Source of the DNA: Diorhabda sublineata
Lineage: Eukaryota > Arthropoda > Insecta > Coleoptera > Chrysomelidae
DNA: 64,000 bases
Assembly (NCBI RefSeq): GCF_026230105.1
Contig: NC_079476.1
Location: 10,678,709 to 10,742,708 of the forward strand
Direction of reading: 5' to 3'
Shown here: positions 11,118-23,750 of the stretch, piece by piece
Layout of the letters: the number at the start of each line of letters is the position of its first letter
Numbering within the stretch: position 1 is the stretch's first letter
Position numbers and translations under genes: made by a program
The notes under the pieces: model-generated
Seen by the model: the letters and a program-made list of their open reading frames with translations, nothing else
Database searches by the model: none
What the model was told of the DNA's origin: nothing

Positions 11118-14100
11118 TACAGTGGAACTGCGATGGATTTTATCCTCGACTAGGAAGAATTCAGAAAATCATTTCCTCCCATAAACATGTCTGTTAAATA
11201 CTGGAACCAAAACTCACTTTAACATCTCCTCAGGTTCCTTTTCTGCTATTGACCTCAGCTTCTTAGACCCTAAAACTGCACTTTCTCTCTTTTGGCAAGT
11301 TTTCGATGACCTACATGATAGCAACCACTTTCCTATTATTATATCCAATCCCTATAATAAAGAAACTGTTGCCAAAAGCTTCTGGCGAATAAAAAATGCA
11401 AACTGAGTTTACCTCTCTCTCCGAAGCATACTTATCATCTTTGATTATTTCTACGAATATAAACGATACGCTAGATATGTTCACTAAGAGCATACTTGCG
11501 GCTGCCGAGGTTCACATTGGTAAAATGGTCTTTTCCTCGGCATGGCATGGTGGAGTCCGGATTGTGCGAATGCCATACGTGAATCAAAACATGCTCTTAA
11601 TAGGTTTAGACGTCACAAAACACAAGAAAACCTTATAGCACATAAAAGGCTTGAAGCTAAAGCTAAGTTTATTGTCAAGCAAAGAAAAAAATCTGCTTGA
11701 CAAAGTTATACTTCATCCCTTACCCACAATACAGACCCCAGTCAAGTTTGGAAAAAAATTGCACAAATCCAAGGCAAAAAAACTAATATCAAAATTCCTT
11801 CTTTAATATCTAGTGATCTGCTTATCACCGACAGCCAAAAAATCTCTGACACACTCGCGCAACATTTTAAAGAAAATTTCAGCATCCATAATCCGGCAAC
11901 CGATTTTCATAACTCATATATTCAGCCCTCCTCCACACTACAGCTAAATCCTCTCGATATTGCGTCTGCCAATGCTCCTATTAGTTTAAATGAACTAAAA
12001 TTCGCGCTATCGTCCTGCAAAAATTCTGCTGCCGGTCCTGATGATGTCCTGTATATATTTCTAAAAAAACTATCCGACTCGTCCCTCTCCAAGCTACTTG
12101 ACATCTATAACATTATTTGGAATACTCACCAATTCCCTGATGCATGGCGCAACTCTATAATCATTCCAATTAAAAAAGCAGGTAAATCCACATAATCCCC
12201 TAAGTCTTTCCGTCCAATCTCACTTACTTGCAATACTTGTAAACTCCTTGAAAAAATAATCAATAGACTCCTATGGTTCCTTGAAAAATACAAACTTATT
12301 CCTGACGCACAATCGGGTTTTCGACGTAATCGATCGACATACGACAACCTTGTTCTCTTGCAAACAGATATCTCCTCTGCATTAAATAACCATCAGGACG
12401 TTATTGCAACTATTCTCGACATTGAAGGCGCTTTTGACTCTATATCCAGAATAAATAATGAATAAACTCACTCAATACAATCTACATGGTAACATATTAT
12501 CATTCACCCATAATTTCCTAACTGATAGAATTTTCAGGGTTTCCGCAAACGGTAAGCTCTCCCTTCCTCATCCACAAAATACTGGGATCCCTCAAGGTTC
12601 AGTATTAAGCTCTACTTTATTTATCCTCACAATAAATGAGCTATGTGACAACTTCCCATCTCCCGTAAAATATGTCCAATACGCTGATGACCTAATCATT
12701 TATTGCCACGGTAAATACGTCCTCTCTACATGCCAACTGCTCCAGAACGCAATAAATCTACTACAAGAGATATCCCCCTACCTAGGATTATCCTTTTCCC
12801 GAAACAAATTCATGCTGATAAAATTCTCTCGAAGAACATCTATTCACTCACCCCAAATTTTCCTTGATAACTCCCCTCTACCTATTGTGAATCAATGCAA
12901 AGTCCTTGGTATGACTTTTGATTCTCGACTCAACTGAAATCACCATATTCATGATGTAAAAGGTATTTGCCTAAAGAGGCTGAACATAATTAAAACCCTT
13001 AGCCACCTTCAATGGGGTTCCAATGAAATTATACTGCTAAGAGTTTACAGAGCTCTCATACGCTCAAAGCTTGACTATGGTTGTTTTATCTATATGTCCG
13101 CTTCCAAGTCTAAAACTTACTTGTTGAACTCTGTACACAACACCGCTCTTCGCCTTTGTCTTGGTGCCTTTCGCTCAAGCCCCGCCGCTTGTGTCAATGT
13201 TGAAGCTAATGAGCCACCACTATTCCTAAGACGACAATCTCTTCTCCTGTCATATGCTGCTAAAGTATCTTCCAATCCTTTTAATCCTGTCCATTCGCTA
13301 TTTACCACCACTTCCGTACCCAACAACTCACGAATAACTGTAAATTTAATCCCTCAATTGCTCACACCTCTACTCCAAAATACCAACCTCTCGTTGACCT
13401 TTCCACTTTCTTTGCTTTCTTCTCCCCCGTGGATAAAAAATATTCCTATAGTAGATACATCACTAACCATCTACAATAAACACGAATCCCCTAGCGTTCT
13501 TGTAGAGAACGCATTCTTGGAAATTATACATAAAAATTCCTTCGACCTAATTCTCTATACGGATGCCTCCAAAGCTGAATCCGGTGTGGGTTGCGCAGTC
13601 ACTACAAACCAAGAACTCATAAGTTCTTTCCGTTTACCCTCGACGTGTAGTGAACTGTACAGTATCCTTCAAGCCTTCAAATATATTTCTTCTCCCCATA
13701 AACATTTCGCCATATGTACTGACTCTCTTTCATCCATACAGTCCATCTCAACCATATTCACCGACCACCCAATAGTCCAAAACATTCATGACAACTACCA
13801 AACTCTCATTGCTCTTGATATAACAGTCTCTCTCATCTGGCTTCCATCGCACACTGGAATTGCTGGAAACGAATTTGCCGATCGCCATGCCAAAGAAGCC
13901 ACAAAAAATCATTTTGAAATCCCAGTACAGCTAGACAATGATCTGAAGATTACTTTCAAACACCTCACTAAAAAATCTTGGCACGATACATGGAGGAAGA
14001 GCACTACAGCACTACATCAAATCCACCCAACTACTTCTCACATTTCCCTAAACTTTCTGAATAGGAGAGAAGCTGTGACAATAAGAAGACTTCATCATCA

Positions 14101-14333
14101 ACCACACGAAACTTACTCACGGCTATTTCATGTCGTCAGAAAGTCGTCCTGTCTGCCGAACTTGTCAAGTTCCTGTGACTGTTAAGCACATCCTCACCGA
14201 ATGCAGAGAATATTCCACCTCATATCAACAGTTTGATATGAAAACCAACTTCCAGGAGACACTTAACTGCCCGACGGAAATAAGGAAAATCGTGCAGTTC
14301 CTTAAAGCCACCAAGCTGTACAAGAAAATATAA
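11118..14333 (+). pseudogene. LINE ORF2: endonuclease remnant, reverse transcriptase, RNase H
   Basis: The endonuclease begins with QWNCDGFYPRLG (about 11122), then loses several hundred bases. It resumes at about 11230 with FSAIDLSFLDP and ends in SNHFPI. Reverse transcriptase follows: AAGPDDV (12030), FRPISLT (12210), a motif-A-like LDIEGAFDS (12417), IPQGSVLSS (12590) and the catalytic YADD (12678). RNase H from 13094 retains YTDAS, the glutamate in SELYS, CTDS and the HTGIAGNEFAD block. A terminal CRTCQ...HILTEC motif is at about 14148-14190. Breaks include in-frame stops near 12195 and frame changes near 12460, 12937 and 14185. All RT and RNase H catalytic residues seem present, but not in one frame. 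Confidence 0.85.
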
Positions 14334-14504
14334 TTTAATTTATACATTGTAACAGATTTTATTTTTTGTATGTAACTGTATTTAACTTTAATTTTATTTT
14401 CATTTAATTCGAATGTATTTAACTTATGATTGTTTTTTTGTGCCAATGACCAGCGCTGTCGAGGCACGTTAAACTGAAATAAAAAAAAATTTCTTATCTT
14501 AAAT

Positions 14505-15202
14505 AAAAACATCTTCGAGGTTATAACGAGTGTTTTCAAAAAGATAACCCCGTAAATGATCCCCAAATGTTTGAATGTTGACCAAAAGCGTGCAAGTGTA
14601 GAAGCATCGCGTTCGATCTGTGCTGTGATGAGATTTGGGTTCATTTCTACGATCCAGAAACAAAGCAACTATCGATGGAATGGCGACACTCTGGCTCTCC
14701 AAAACCTAAGAAGTTTCGAGTCCAAAAATATACTGGAAAAGTTCTTCCTTCAGTTTTTTGGGATTGCCATGGAGTAATCATGATTGATTTTTTGGATAAG
14801 GGTAGAACAATAACTGGATATTACCATTCGACATTACTGACCACTCTACGGGAAAAAATTGAAGAGGAAAGATACGGAAAGCTATCCAAAGATGTTTTGT
14901 TTTTGCAGGACAACGCCCCTGCACACAAATCTCATGTTGACATACAAAAAATTCACGATAGGGTTTGAATTACTAGAATACCCCCCTTATTCACTAGATT
15001 TGGCTCCGTCCGACTATCATCTCTTTCCTCAACTGAAAAAAAGTTTAAAAGGTCGTAAATTTTCTTCCAACGAGGAGCTAATAAAAGCTGTGGTGGTCTG
15101 GTTTTGAGAACAAGAAGAAACATTTTTTTTGAAAGATCTAGAGACGTTGCATGTTCGCTACATTACATGTGTCCAATTAAGAGGAGAATATGTTGAGTGA
15201 TA
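14505..15202 (+). pseudogene. mariner transposase C-terminal fragment (DD34D)
   Basis: Mariner-family transposase pieces lie in shifting frames. CLNVDQKRASVEAS (14568) is followed after a deletion by the WVHFYDPETKQ block (14640) that follows the first catalytic aspartate. Next come VFWDCHGVIMIDFL (about 14754), LFLQDNAPAH with the second aspartate (14900), and YPPYSLDLAPSDYHLFP with the third aspartate (14980). The last spacing fits the DD34D signature. The protein ends around LRGEYVE and TGA near 15200. The helix-turn-helix N-terminus and terminal repeats are missing, so the fragment is non-autonomous and dead. It starts within about 20 bp of the LINE A-rich tail. Confidence 0.85.
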
Positions 15203-15709
15203 AAATATTTTGACATTGAAATTTGGTTTGGTTCTATAGTAGGCTGAGAATTGTTCAATATATCCTCGTATCCCAAATATTTGTTTTTATATCTGCCCAA
15301 ACAGTAACTTCAAATAAGTGTTGATTATGTTGACTTGTGGAATCTTAAACAACAGTAGTATGCATTATGAGAGTTGAATATACCTTGTCGCGTAAAGGTA
15401 CACAATATACTGTAACTGTAATGATAAAGATGTAGCTGCTACTCCTTAAGTATCCTCCAAGTATTTGAAGAAGACATAGCTGTTCTTCCAGGGATCTTTT
15501 GTGGAGCCATCTATGAGAGTCATATTTAAAAACAAATTAATAGAATATATTAGCTTCCAAAATATATTCGAATAAAATTCCATTGCAATGTTGACAATAG
15601 TTTTGGCAAAATAAAAAAAATCCCCTCAATCTTAATAGGACAAGGACACGAAATTTTGTTACTAAGCAAACCTCAATTATTTTTCAGTTTTCTACCTATC
15701 CTGAAGACG
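15203..15709. other. No gene recognised
   Basis: AT-rich spacer between the mariner fragment and the inverted-repeat element. I saw no motifs or matches to other parts of the window. Confidence 0.45.
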
Positions 15710-17149
15710 GAGACACCTTTTTTTGTTTTTTGCGATTTCGAAATTCCACAACCAATCAAAAGTTGCAGTATTCGATAAAAATTTCAAAAAAATTTTAAAT
15801 TGTCTACTTGAGTTACCGCATGTAGCTTAAACTAAAAAAAAAGATTGAAATTAAAAAAAAAAATTAAAATTGTTTAAAATATATTTTTTTCTGTCCACTT
15901 GCAATATAACTATTCTATATAATGGGTGTTTATATTATCCTTAGTTAAAATCTTAGGCCTGGAAATCCTGGAATATTGCAAAATCAGCCATTAATCTGAT
16001 ATTTCAACTATATTATAATTTGAAATATCTTGGTATAGTCATACTGTTGTTCCTCATTTTTTTTTTGTTGGGAGCGGATTGTTGAACAAGTTTTTCTTCT
16101 AATTAGAAGATAGTAAACTTGTGTTCAGCTTTTAGCTCTTTGCAAAAAATGAAACTACCCAGAATGACTATGAGGAGGTGGCTGCAAGTTCTTAAAGTTC
16201 CATACTCATCCAACCATCCAATTGTAGGAAGAGTTTTATAGTATATTTACAATGTACATAACACATTTATATTTGAAAGTAATTGAACAGCCTATAAACT
16301 TGAATGAATTTAAGTTTACTCATAATCATGAGGCATTGGTTTAGATTCCCTTTTGAAGTTGAACGATGGCATAACTGATCTTGAGAGCATTGTTGATCTT
16401 ATGAAACCATCTATATATTCTTCCCCACAAACCTTTGTACAAGACGCTGTTACCAGTTGTACTATTCTTTCCAAACTTTTTGTATGGCTAGGAAATTTCA
16501 TCAGTTTTTACTAAGGCAACACTTACAAATTGGTTGTTCTAAACTTTAATTTGAAACATTGTTCATTGCTGGAGAAGGTGAAAGTTTGTACTGAGATCAG
16601 TCAATAAGTTCAATATTCCTCTTAATCATAGGATCAATGATCCAGCCAGCCAACCCGAGAACCCAACGCGGCACAGACTTTACCCATGTCTCTCTGCTCC
16701 GTTGAATGGTTTCATTATTTTTACTTATGCACAGCAATAAAATCATTTTAAGTGTCTTAAAACATACATTTAAATGTCTAAAATTTGGGAATAGTTCCAA
16801 CATTTTAAGCAAAAATTACAGTACGAAAAAACGATTTAAAACTGATAGAAAATGTCAAAATCAACCTTTTTAATTCATATTCAGGAATTGTGCGCAAACT
16901 ACAGATGCTTGAAAAAATTAGAACATTGATATTTTGAAGAAAATATATTGCAGAATGTTATTTTATTACAATTTTTTAGAAATAAATTTTTAATTACATT
17001 TATTGTTCAAACCTTAAGCTACATGCGCGAACTAAGGTGACAATTTAGATTTTTTGTCTTATTTTTACCGAACTCTACGTAAAAAAACTGCAACTGATGA
17101 ATGGTAATGGAATTTCGAAATCGCAAAAAGGTTTTTTTCGAAGCACCCT
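15710..17149. mobile_element. DNA element bounded by ~130-bp inverted repeats
   Basis: The left arm (15710-15832) and right arm (17012-17149) are reverse complements with about 70-80% visible identity. Both share TTTGCGATTTCGAAATTCCA, a central GTTGCAGT and CATGTAGCTTAA at their inner ends. The total span is about 1.44 kb. The interior contains, on the minus strand, the C-terminal part of a gene family common as multi-copy loci in insect genomes. The structure therefore looks like a long-TIR DNA transposon carrying a decayed ORF. No target duplication could be confirmed. Confidence 0.6.
16316..16560 (-). pseudogene. C-terminal fragment of an insect multi-copy transposon-linked gene
   Basis: A 61-codon minus-strand frame contains the blocks PSHTKSLERIVQLVT, KVCGEE, DGFIRS and SRSVMPSFN. 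From memory, these blocks (SHTQxxER.VKLVTEAS, VCG, DGFIR, SR..MP.F) mark the C-terminus of an uncharacterised protein family present in many copies in insect genomes. Its biochemical role is not known to me. The frame ends at TAA near 16316. The rest of the protein is not readable upstream; the minus-strand frame at 16597-16812 may include decayed parts. Its position inside an inverted-repeat-bounded element suggests that the family travels with a DNA transposon. Confidence 0.55.
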
Positions 17150-18390
17150 AGTCTATAGATGATGCTTTATATGTCTACCATGTTCAGCTTTGCTAAACCG
17201 CTTATTTATTTTACCAAACTTTTATCTAAGCAACAAATTCGGAAATTTCTTATCTAATAGAGGAGCTATTATTCGGGTTGTACCTTCATAATCATTCATT
17301 TGGTAGCTACCATTTTATCATATCTGTTGAATAAGCATTTATCTGATTTAATTATCAAAGATTATAACATTGACAATTTGTAATTACACAAGTCACCGAT
17401 TCGTTTAAAACAAACTAAGACTACATCGGAAACAATTGAATGTATTTTGACTAGTGTCTCGAAAAATATTGTTATGTTTTTTGCTTACTTTTATCATCAA
17501 AACCGAAATAAGAAATTGGTTTTGATAACATTGTACTGAATTCTGATAGTCGGATGATCTAGTTTTTTCAATTGTTGATTATTAAGAGCATTTGAAAGCG
17601 ATAAAATGTTTAAAAAAAGAACGAAAGAGATAGTTTGAAAGATGATCATCCCAAACTTTGGGGATCATAATTCTAATGTCGAATTATAGTTGAAATATCA
17701 GAGTTAGTGAATTTTTTAAAATATATACAATTAGGCGATCTTAAAAAACAGCTGATTTACGTCAAAATGACGGTCGTGTTGTGAACAATATTGATTTTTT
17801 CTTATGTACCCATGCTAGCTTTTTTTGTAAAGTGAGAGGTGATTTGTATGGTTTTCTTGTTTGTAGTATTAAGAGTATTCTATAGATAATTCTTAAATCT
17901 AATATAGTGAAACTTATGAAGCTGAAACTGAGTATTTTCCGATTTTATTTTAATCAGTCTGCTCAAAAGCTTCCAACAAATATACAAAATTTAGTAAAAT
18001 CGTATCAACTTACTTAAATTTTGGGAATTTTTTGGACATTAGTTTCTACTGTTGCGTTATAGTTTGAATAGTAAGTGAGTACATTTTAAGGTTGGAAAGT
18101 GATAGTCTATTTGCAGCTGAAAGGTATAAGAACAAACGACGTGGAATTGACTCGTTTTTATTAGATGAAAAGAGCTTTAGTCAAAATTCTGCTTTTTTCC
18201 ACTACTTTCCAATACGGACATTGTTGCATATGTGGTATTAACAACTAGTTTCTTCATTCAGACACAAAATAAAGCATTTTAAAGTTTAAGGTGTTTTAAA
18301 TACTTCCAAACTGAATTTGTAACACACTGCTGTGTTCTGTTGAAGTTTAAGAGCAATATTCTTGTTACTGTCATGTGTATGGTTTTGTGT
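17150..18390. other. No gene recognised
   Basis: AT-rich sequence with no recognisable ORF or repeat. It lies on the 3' side of the gypsy gag remnant and may hold unrecognisably decayed LTR-element sequence. Confidence 0.45.
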
Positions 18391-18403
18391 ATAATATTCT
18401 TTA

Positions 18404-18865
18404 TTTGTACGATTTTGTATGGTCACTCTTCTTCTCTTCGATTGGAGTGTCTTTTTTTCTTAAATCTGCCATCTTTTTCTCCAACTCATTGTTTTTCTGG
18501 TCCATCTGATTTTTCATCGTTGTCATTTTGTTCTCGATATCCGATTTTAGAAATGATATTTTGTTTTCTACGTCAGTGGCAATGTCGGTTTTCAACGATA
18601 AAATTTGGGCAGAAATTTTTTCGTCAATATTGGTCGAAATATCATTTTTCTTAGTCGAAATATCGTTTTTCATTTCAGAAATTGATTAAAGTGAAAGACT
18701 CGTCTTCGAATAGATAAGTTTCTGGATCAAATCTGTCACTTACTAGAACCACTTTGAGTCTTTGTACTAATAGCTCTTCTTAACTGACATTTCCAACTCG
18801 CAATTCTCCAGTTCGGCTTTCCGTCCAGTTACTTTCAGGTCACTTAGTCTCTTGGTCATGTTCAT
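18404..18865 (-). pseudogene. Ty3/gypsy gag remnant: SAP-like domain plus coiled coil
   Basis: Reading from ATG at 18865 on the minus strand, the product begins MNMTKRLSDLKVTGRKAELE. This is a SAP-type helix-extended-helix motif. A frame change follows, after which the second half continues as LVQRL...DRFDPETYLFEDE. From 18673 a lysine/aspartate-rich heptad region (ISTKKNDIST onwards, to about 18440) predicts a coiled coil. This SAP plus coiled-coil arrangement is seen in gag-like proteins of some insect gypsy elements. It starts about 40 bp after an LTR and a primer-binding-like site. No pol follows, so the element is truncated. At least one frameshift and one stop break it. Confidence 0.6.
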
Positions 18866-18880
18866 GTCACTATTTATTTA

Positions 18881-18903
18881 CAATACCCCACACCTGACAA
18901 CAA
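18881..18903 (-). other. Putative primer-binding site of the gypsy element
   Basis: Immediately inside the LTR, on the minus strand, the sequence reads TTGTTGTCAGGTGTGGGG. Its location directly next to the LTR end and before gag fits a tRNA primer-binding site. I could not match it to a specific tRNA 3' end without a search. Confidence 0.35.
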
Positions 18904-19237
18904 TGTAATGTTTTTCTTATTTATTTGTACGATTTTTCGTCGTAGGGTGAATTCACAGACACTTATCACTATCACTTAACTAACTTAAATAATTAATTTG
19001 AATTTTCTGAGTATTTTGCTTGTTCCTTCAATTTAATACGACTTTTTATTATAAACTGAACTAAACTGCGTTATATAAACTTATTTATATATCACAAATA
19101 GAATTCTCCAAACTTCTACAACATAAAAAAACAAAACAAATAAATAAATGCACCTTCCTAGAAATTATTCAAAAGAAACAATGTAAATAAACTTTAAGTG
19201 GTAGGACCGGCTCTATGGCGGAGACACTTTCGTAACA
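18904..19237 (-). repeat. LTR of Ty3/gypsy element (5' LTR, minus orientation)
   Basis: On the minus strand this 334-bp segment begins TGTTACGAAAGTG and ends AAACATTACA. This gives TG...CA ends with short inverted similarity. It contains TTATTTACATTGTTTCTTTT, TTCTAGGAAGG and ATAAATAAG blocks that also occur, diverged, in the LTR at 57651-58122. It directly precedes the SAP-domain gag on the same strand. I therefore call it the 5' LTR of a truncated element. Confidence 0.6.
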
Positions 19238-21929
19238 ATATGAGTAAAGTTACCAAACCCTAAAAAGATCGCAGATGAATATAAAATGAAAGTTACAATG
19301 AATAATTGAAACATAATTCGTTTAAATCTGGGGTATATATGTAAACGAAATAAACTAATGCCAGGCCTGGTCCTCATACCACTTCAACAACAAAACGAGT
19401 AAATTATTAAGAACTACTCATACTTCTAATATGATTTTAATGATATTTTTTTATTCCATTTTACCTATGTTAAACTCTGTGTAATAGTAGTATTGTGAAA
19501 CGGTAACAGAAACAAAAGCATTACATCTTAATGGTTAGAAGCCTAGCCAAGTAATAGATATACAGAATCAAAATGACATAACGAGATATTTAATGAAAAA
19601 AAAGTAAACTAGCACATATCATGAATAAAAAGGCTACAATCAGGGAATAAATTGGCTAAAAAATTTGAGAACTATTGATATGATGCATTAACCGAAGAAA
19701 TGAAATTACAAAAAAAAATCAAGAAAGAGTGAAGAAAATGGAGAATATTGTAGTGGCATATGGAATAATAATAAAGCATCTACAGACGTGGAGTAATAAT
19801 GAAAAAAATCGAATACAAAAAAAGCAATTAGGAAAGACTGTCAGACGGATGACGATGATAGAAATAATGGAGAAAAATAAATACAAAATGGAATGCACAA
19901 GTGGAAGATTACTTGGAATTTTAGAACATTAATATGATAATGGAATCTATTTATAATAATCGACACCAACGCCATAGTAGGGGCAGATAATAAAGAATAA
20001 GACTTAATGTGAAAATAAGGAGAAGAAATAGGATGTGTAATGATGATGATAAATATCAATGAAATCAAGAGGATATTAAAAGAATATACGAAACAAACGG
20101 AAATTTTGTAAGGACTTGGAATGAAACAGACCTAAATACTGAGCTTTGGAGCTACTTTGAATAAATAGTAATTGAAACGAGGGCAATATATAAAACTTAT
20201 AAAATGAACAAAAATTGTTTGGTGAGCAAACGCGATAGAAGAAGAAATAAAAATTAAACTTCTATCCTGCTGATCCTAAATGTAGACAAAAAAGAAAAAT
20301 AGAGAAAATATTTCTGCAAGCTACTCATTACAAAATAAAATAAATATATTACACACAGACTGAAGTTCCTTCCAACCTATAATTCCATTTATAATAACCA
20401 ATAATAGGTTCATAGTCTCTTTATATTATATCCACGTGTCTTGGAGCTGGTTGGAGGTAACTTGGAATATTCTGGTTCAGTTAGGAGTCAACTGGATATG
20501 TATTTTTAAAAAGCGCGGTCGTCGTGATTTTTTGCTACATCTATTGGCCGCTCTTATACGTATAATTCTCGATATTTGACTTTTTGATAGTTGTTATTAT
20601 TCGAGTGAATTCGCTTTTTTGCTAAGAAATCAATTATTTCGACTTTATCGAATCCCTTGTTAATATCAATAAGAAGTTTAGTTTAAACTTGTGATTTTTG
20701 ATCTTGATAAATTCTGATTGAGATTATTTCTCTTGGTAAAAATTTGTGTTTTGTACAGCACTATTATTTAAAAAATTTATAATTATTATAGATCCATCGC
20801 ATATTAGCATATATAACTAAATAGAGATTATTTTATTGCGAAAATTGAGCAATTTTTGGAGTGAAAACTATGAACAAATTTATTTTAGCTTGTTATATAT
20901 TTATTTATTTAGCTTATAAGAACATATAAGGACACAAATTTTCCATTTAATTTGGTAGCGAAGATTTAAACAAGTTCAATCATTATTTGTACAAATATAC
21001 TTTCTTAATTCAATTATCCACATCCTTTCAATTTTCCATCAACCACGTCACTGCATCCACCATAAGAATAGCGAAGCTACAACCTCAACTCTGTGGTGGC
21101 TTTCTTAATTAGAACCGAGCAATTAAACAGGAATTATTGTGGAATGCCTTCTTATTTCTTCTCAGAATTTTAGTTGCTTTTGTAATCAGCATTTCTTTTG
21201 ATTCAATTTCGGATTAAATTGAATTCAGTCTTTTAACTCTTTCTCATTTTCTTTTCAATATTATAAATTAAAAACGAATTAAAAGCTATAAGGCAAATAT
21301 AAGCATTAGATTATGAGAACTCCCTTTCACGCAATCCCATTCCTAAATAACTAAATAGATTCAACAAGAATATAACGAGTGGCATTTAATACTCCGTAAC
21401 TATCATGAATTTGAACACATAGGGGTAAATTTTTGGTAGGTTTTGAATATATTTCTATTTAATCAAATAATTCAACCTCTAACGAGACCATTAATTAGTT
21501 TTTTTGAAAAAATTGCATCATACGCTTCGAAAAATAAAATCCGTTGTATGAACTGGCTGTCTCGTATTATCTTTACAAGTAAAATTCCGCTTTTTTGATA
21601 AGATAGTTAAAAAAAGTTCTTTGTACTGCATTTCTAATATCGTATAAAAAAACAATTAATTTACTACCCCTCCAATTTTACTTTCAATAAGTTAAAATAC
21701 ATGGAGAGTTTTGACGAGTGAAAGTTCTGATATATTATGGATGTTGGCGTTTCTGCCTTGTTAAAGATATTCAAACTTGAGTTTTAATCAGTCATAGGGA
21801 AGGTATATCAATATTTAATTGTGAAATAAGAGGAAATTAAATTCGAACGTGCGTTGATAGTTTGGATGTTCATGGTTGCTCATTACAGTACTAACATATG
21901 ACAATGTTAGTTATTGTTTTTTTTAGCTA
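19238..21929. other. No clear gene
   Basis: AT-rich sequence without recognised genes. A plus-strand stretch near 19960-20080 faintly resembles a LINE endonuclease (NAIVGADNKE) but is too short to call. The interval could include unrecognisable 3' sequence of the minus-strand LINE that begins near 25.0 kb. Confidence 0.45.
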
Positions 21930-21934
21930 GTGAC

Positions 21935-23600
21935 GACTTTCCTAGTTCTAATTGTAAACTTTCGATGGGAGATGTTCTGTAACTGAACCTGCGGTGTTCT
22001 ATGTTGTTGTGTTTTAAGGTGAGATATGGAGCCATTTATCCTAACTTGAAAACTTGTATTATTCCAAAAATTGTGAATGAAAGCCAGCATGTGTCCATCT
22101 ATGTTCTATTTTTTTAAGGTTTTTACTATATCAGGCCTCCATGCGGTATCAAAGGCTTTGTTTATGTCAAAAAATACAGCTATGCATTTCTGATTGTGTG
22201 CTAAAGCCTCATGTATATCCCTTTTTAGATCTATAATTGTCGATTATGCTTTTGTGTTTTCTAAAACCAGTCTGCTCTGGTGTTATCATATTTCTTCGTT
22301 CTAGTTCCCAAACAATTCTGTTATTAATTATTTTTTCTAACAATTTACACATGGCGTAGCTTTAGGATATGGGTTCTGAAGGTATATTGTCTGGACTTGG
22401 GTTAGAATCGTCAGCAGAAATAAGGGCTTGGTTAAACTCAGTATTTAGGAAGGGTTTGTTGATGTCCTTCCCTATATTGTCGATGTGAAAGTTATGAAGA
22501 CTGCTTTTATTATTTTCAAGAAAACTGTGCTGTGAAAGCAGCCTCTCTGGATTGTTTTGCGTTACTAATAATTTGTCCGTCATGTTCTAAGGCCGCAATT
22601 TTCTAATATGATTTGTAACTGAATATTTGCCTAATTTGTTTCCTAACAGTACTAATATTGGTTGTCCTATTTATATTTTGTATGTATGCCTTCCATGATT
22701 CCCTTCCACTCTTTTTAAGTGTATACCTCTCCTTAGCTCTTAGATTCTTGAAATTTGTTAGATTTTCAGGGGACTTTTGATTTTATTGCGATTCATTGCT
22801 GTTTTACTTGCGTTTATGGTCCGTCGACATTCGTCATTCTACGAAGTACTGGATTGAGACTTTTTATGGTTTCCGTCATTCCATACTGTTATTTGCGGCT
22901 AGTTTGATCAAGTTGGTAAATTTATTAAACGTTTCATCGATATCATTTGTTATTTAGTCTGGAGTAAGTAATGTTTCCATATTCTCAGAAAACAGAATTT
23001 TAAAGACACCTTTTTTGTAAAGGGTCAGTATTTTCTGCGTTAGTTTTAATGTCATTATTGGGAAACGATCGTTATCCTAGAGGTATGATACTATTTCCCA
23101 ATTAAACAAAGGAGTAATAGCAGGGTCACATATTGCTAAGTCTATAGCAGACGATGTCCCATTTTATGAGTTGAATCTCGTATTAGATCCGTTGTTAAGC
23201 AAGGTGAGATTGTAATCATTAATAATTTCCTCAATCAAGTTACCTATATCATCCTGGTTTTCTGATCCACATAGTATATATAAATATAAATATAAATAAT
23301 ATAAATAATGCAAATATTTATTTTAGATTCATAGAAAACAGTAACCGTAACTGCTTCTAGATCTGTGTTTACATAAATTTAATTCGATTGAATATTATTT
23401 TCGATGTATTTGACAATACCTCCCCAACTCCTCTCTCCAGTGGGTCTATTTTTATAGAACACGGTATAGTTTTTCAGGTTATGTACGACCTTCTGATATC
23501 TTCTTAATCGTTTTTAATCTTGGTTAGGTGAATTTTCAGGGATGTGTTCATGATTTAGGGATACATTTTTTCCAGAATATCAATAAGAGACTCAAAATCT
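21935..23600 (-). pseudogene. LINE ORF2 fragments: endonuclease and reverse transcriptase
   Basis: Endonuclease blocks read on the minus strand include TGERSWGGIVKYIENN (about 23440), DLEAVTVTVFY (about 23360) and the terminal GTSSAIDLAICDP followed by WEIVSYL and NDRFPIM (about 23160-23050). Reverse transcriptase blocks include SPDNIPSEP (about 22375), an RIVWELE/TGFRKHKS region (about 22320-22250), and motif A FFDINKAFDTAWR (about 22160). They end in a decayed IPQGS region (about 21990). No YADD box or RNase H is readable. Frames change at least five times. Confidence 0.65.
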
Positions 23601-23750
23601 GCAGTACAATTTCTTATTGTACTTATTGGCTCAATTGAACCATGAATATTGGTGATTGAATCTGTCAGTTGATCATAATTTGATATTAGCTCATCTATGC
23701 GGATTAGAACATTTTCTTTGTTTTTTCTAGTCCAATTTTCTTGAGTTTTC

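Larger units (their letters stand above)
9985..14492 (+). mobile_element. I-clade non-LTR retrotransposon, nearly full span, inactive
   Basis: The element encodes, in order, a gag-like ORF1 with a CCHC knuckle, a partly deleted apurinic endonuclease, reverse transcriptase, RNase H and a terminal CCHC-like motif. It ends in a short 3' region running to an A-rich tail (AAATAAAAAAAA near 14480). RNase H after the RT is characteristic of I-group LINEs. Frameshifts, stops and an endonuclease deletion make it inactive. It is C/A-rich on the coding strand and visibly less AT-rich than its surroundings. A mariner fragment abuts its 3' end. The 5' boundary is approximate and may be truncated. Confidence 0.85.

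Noticed and set aside
13117..13326. Minus-strand ORF opposite the LINE RNase H region
   Set aside because: Shadow of a better-supported plus-strand coding sequence.
19960..20090. Faint LINE endonuclease-like residues on the plus strand (NAIVGADNKE)
   Set aside because: Too short, with stops on both sides. Not enough to separate from chance.
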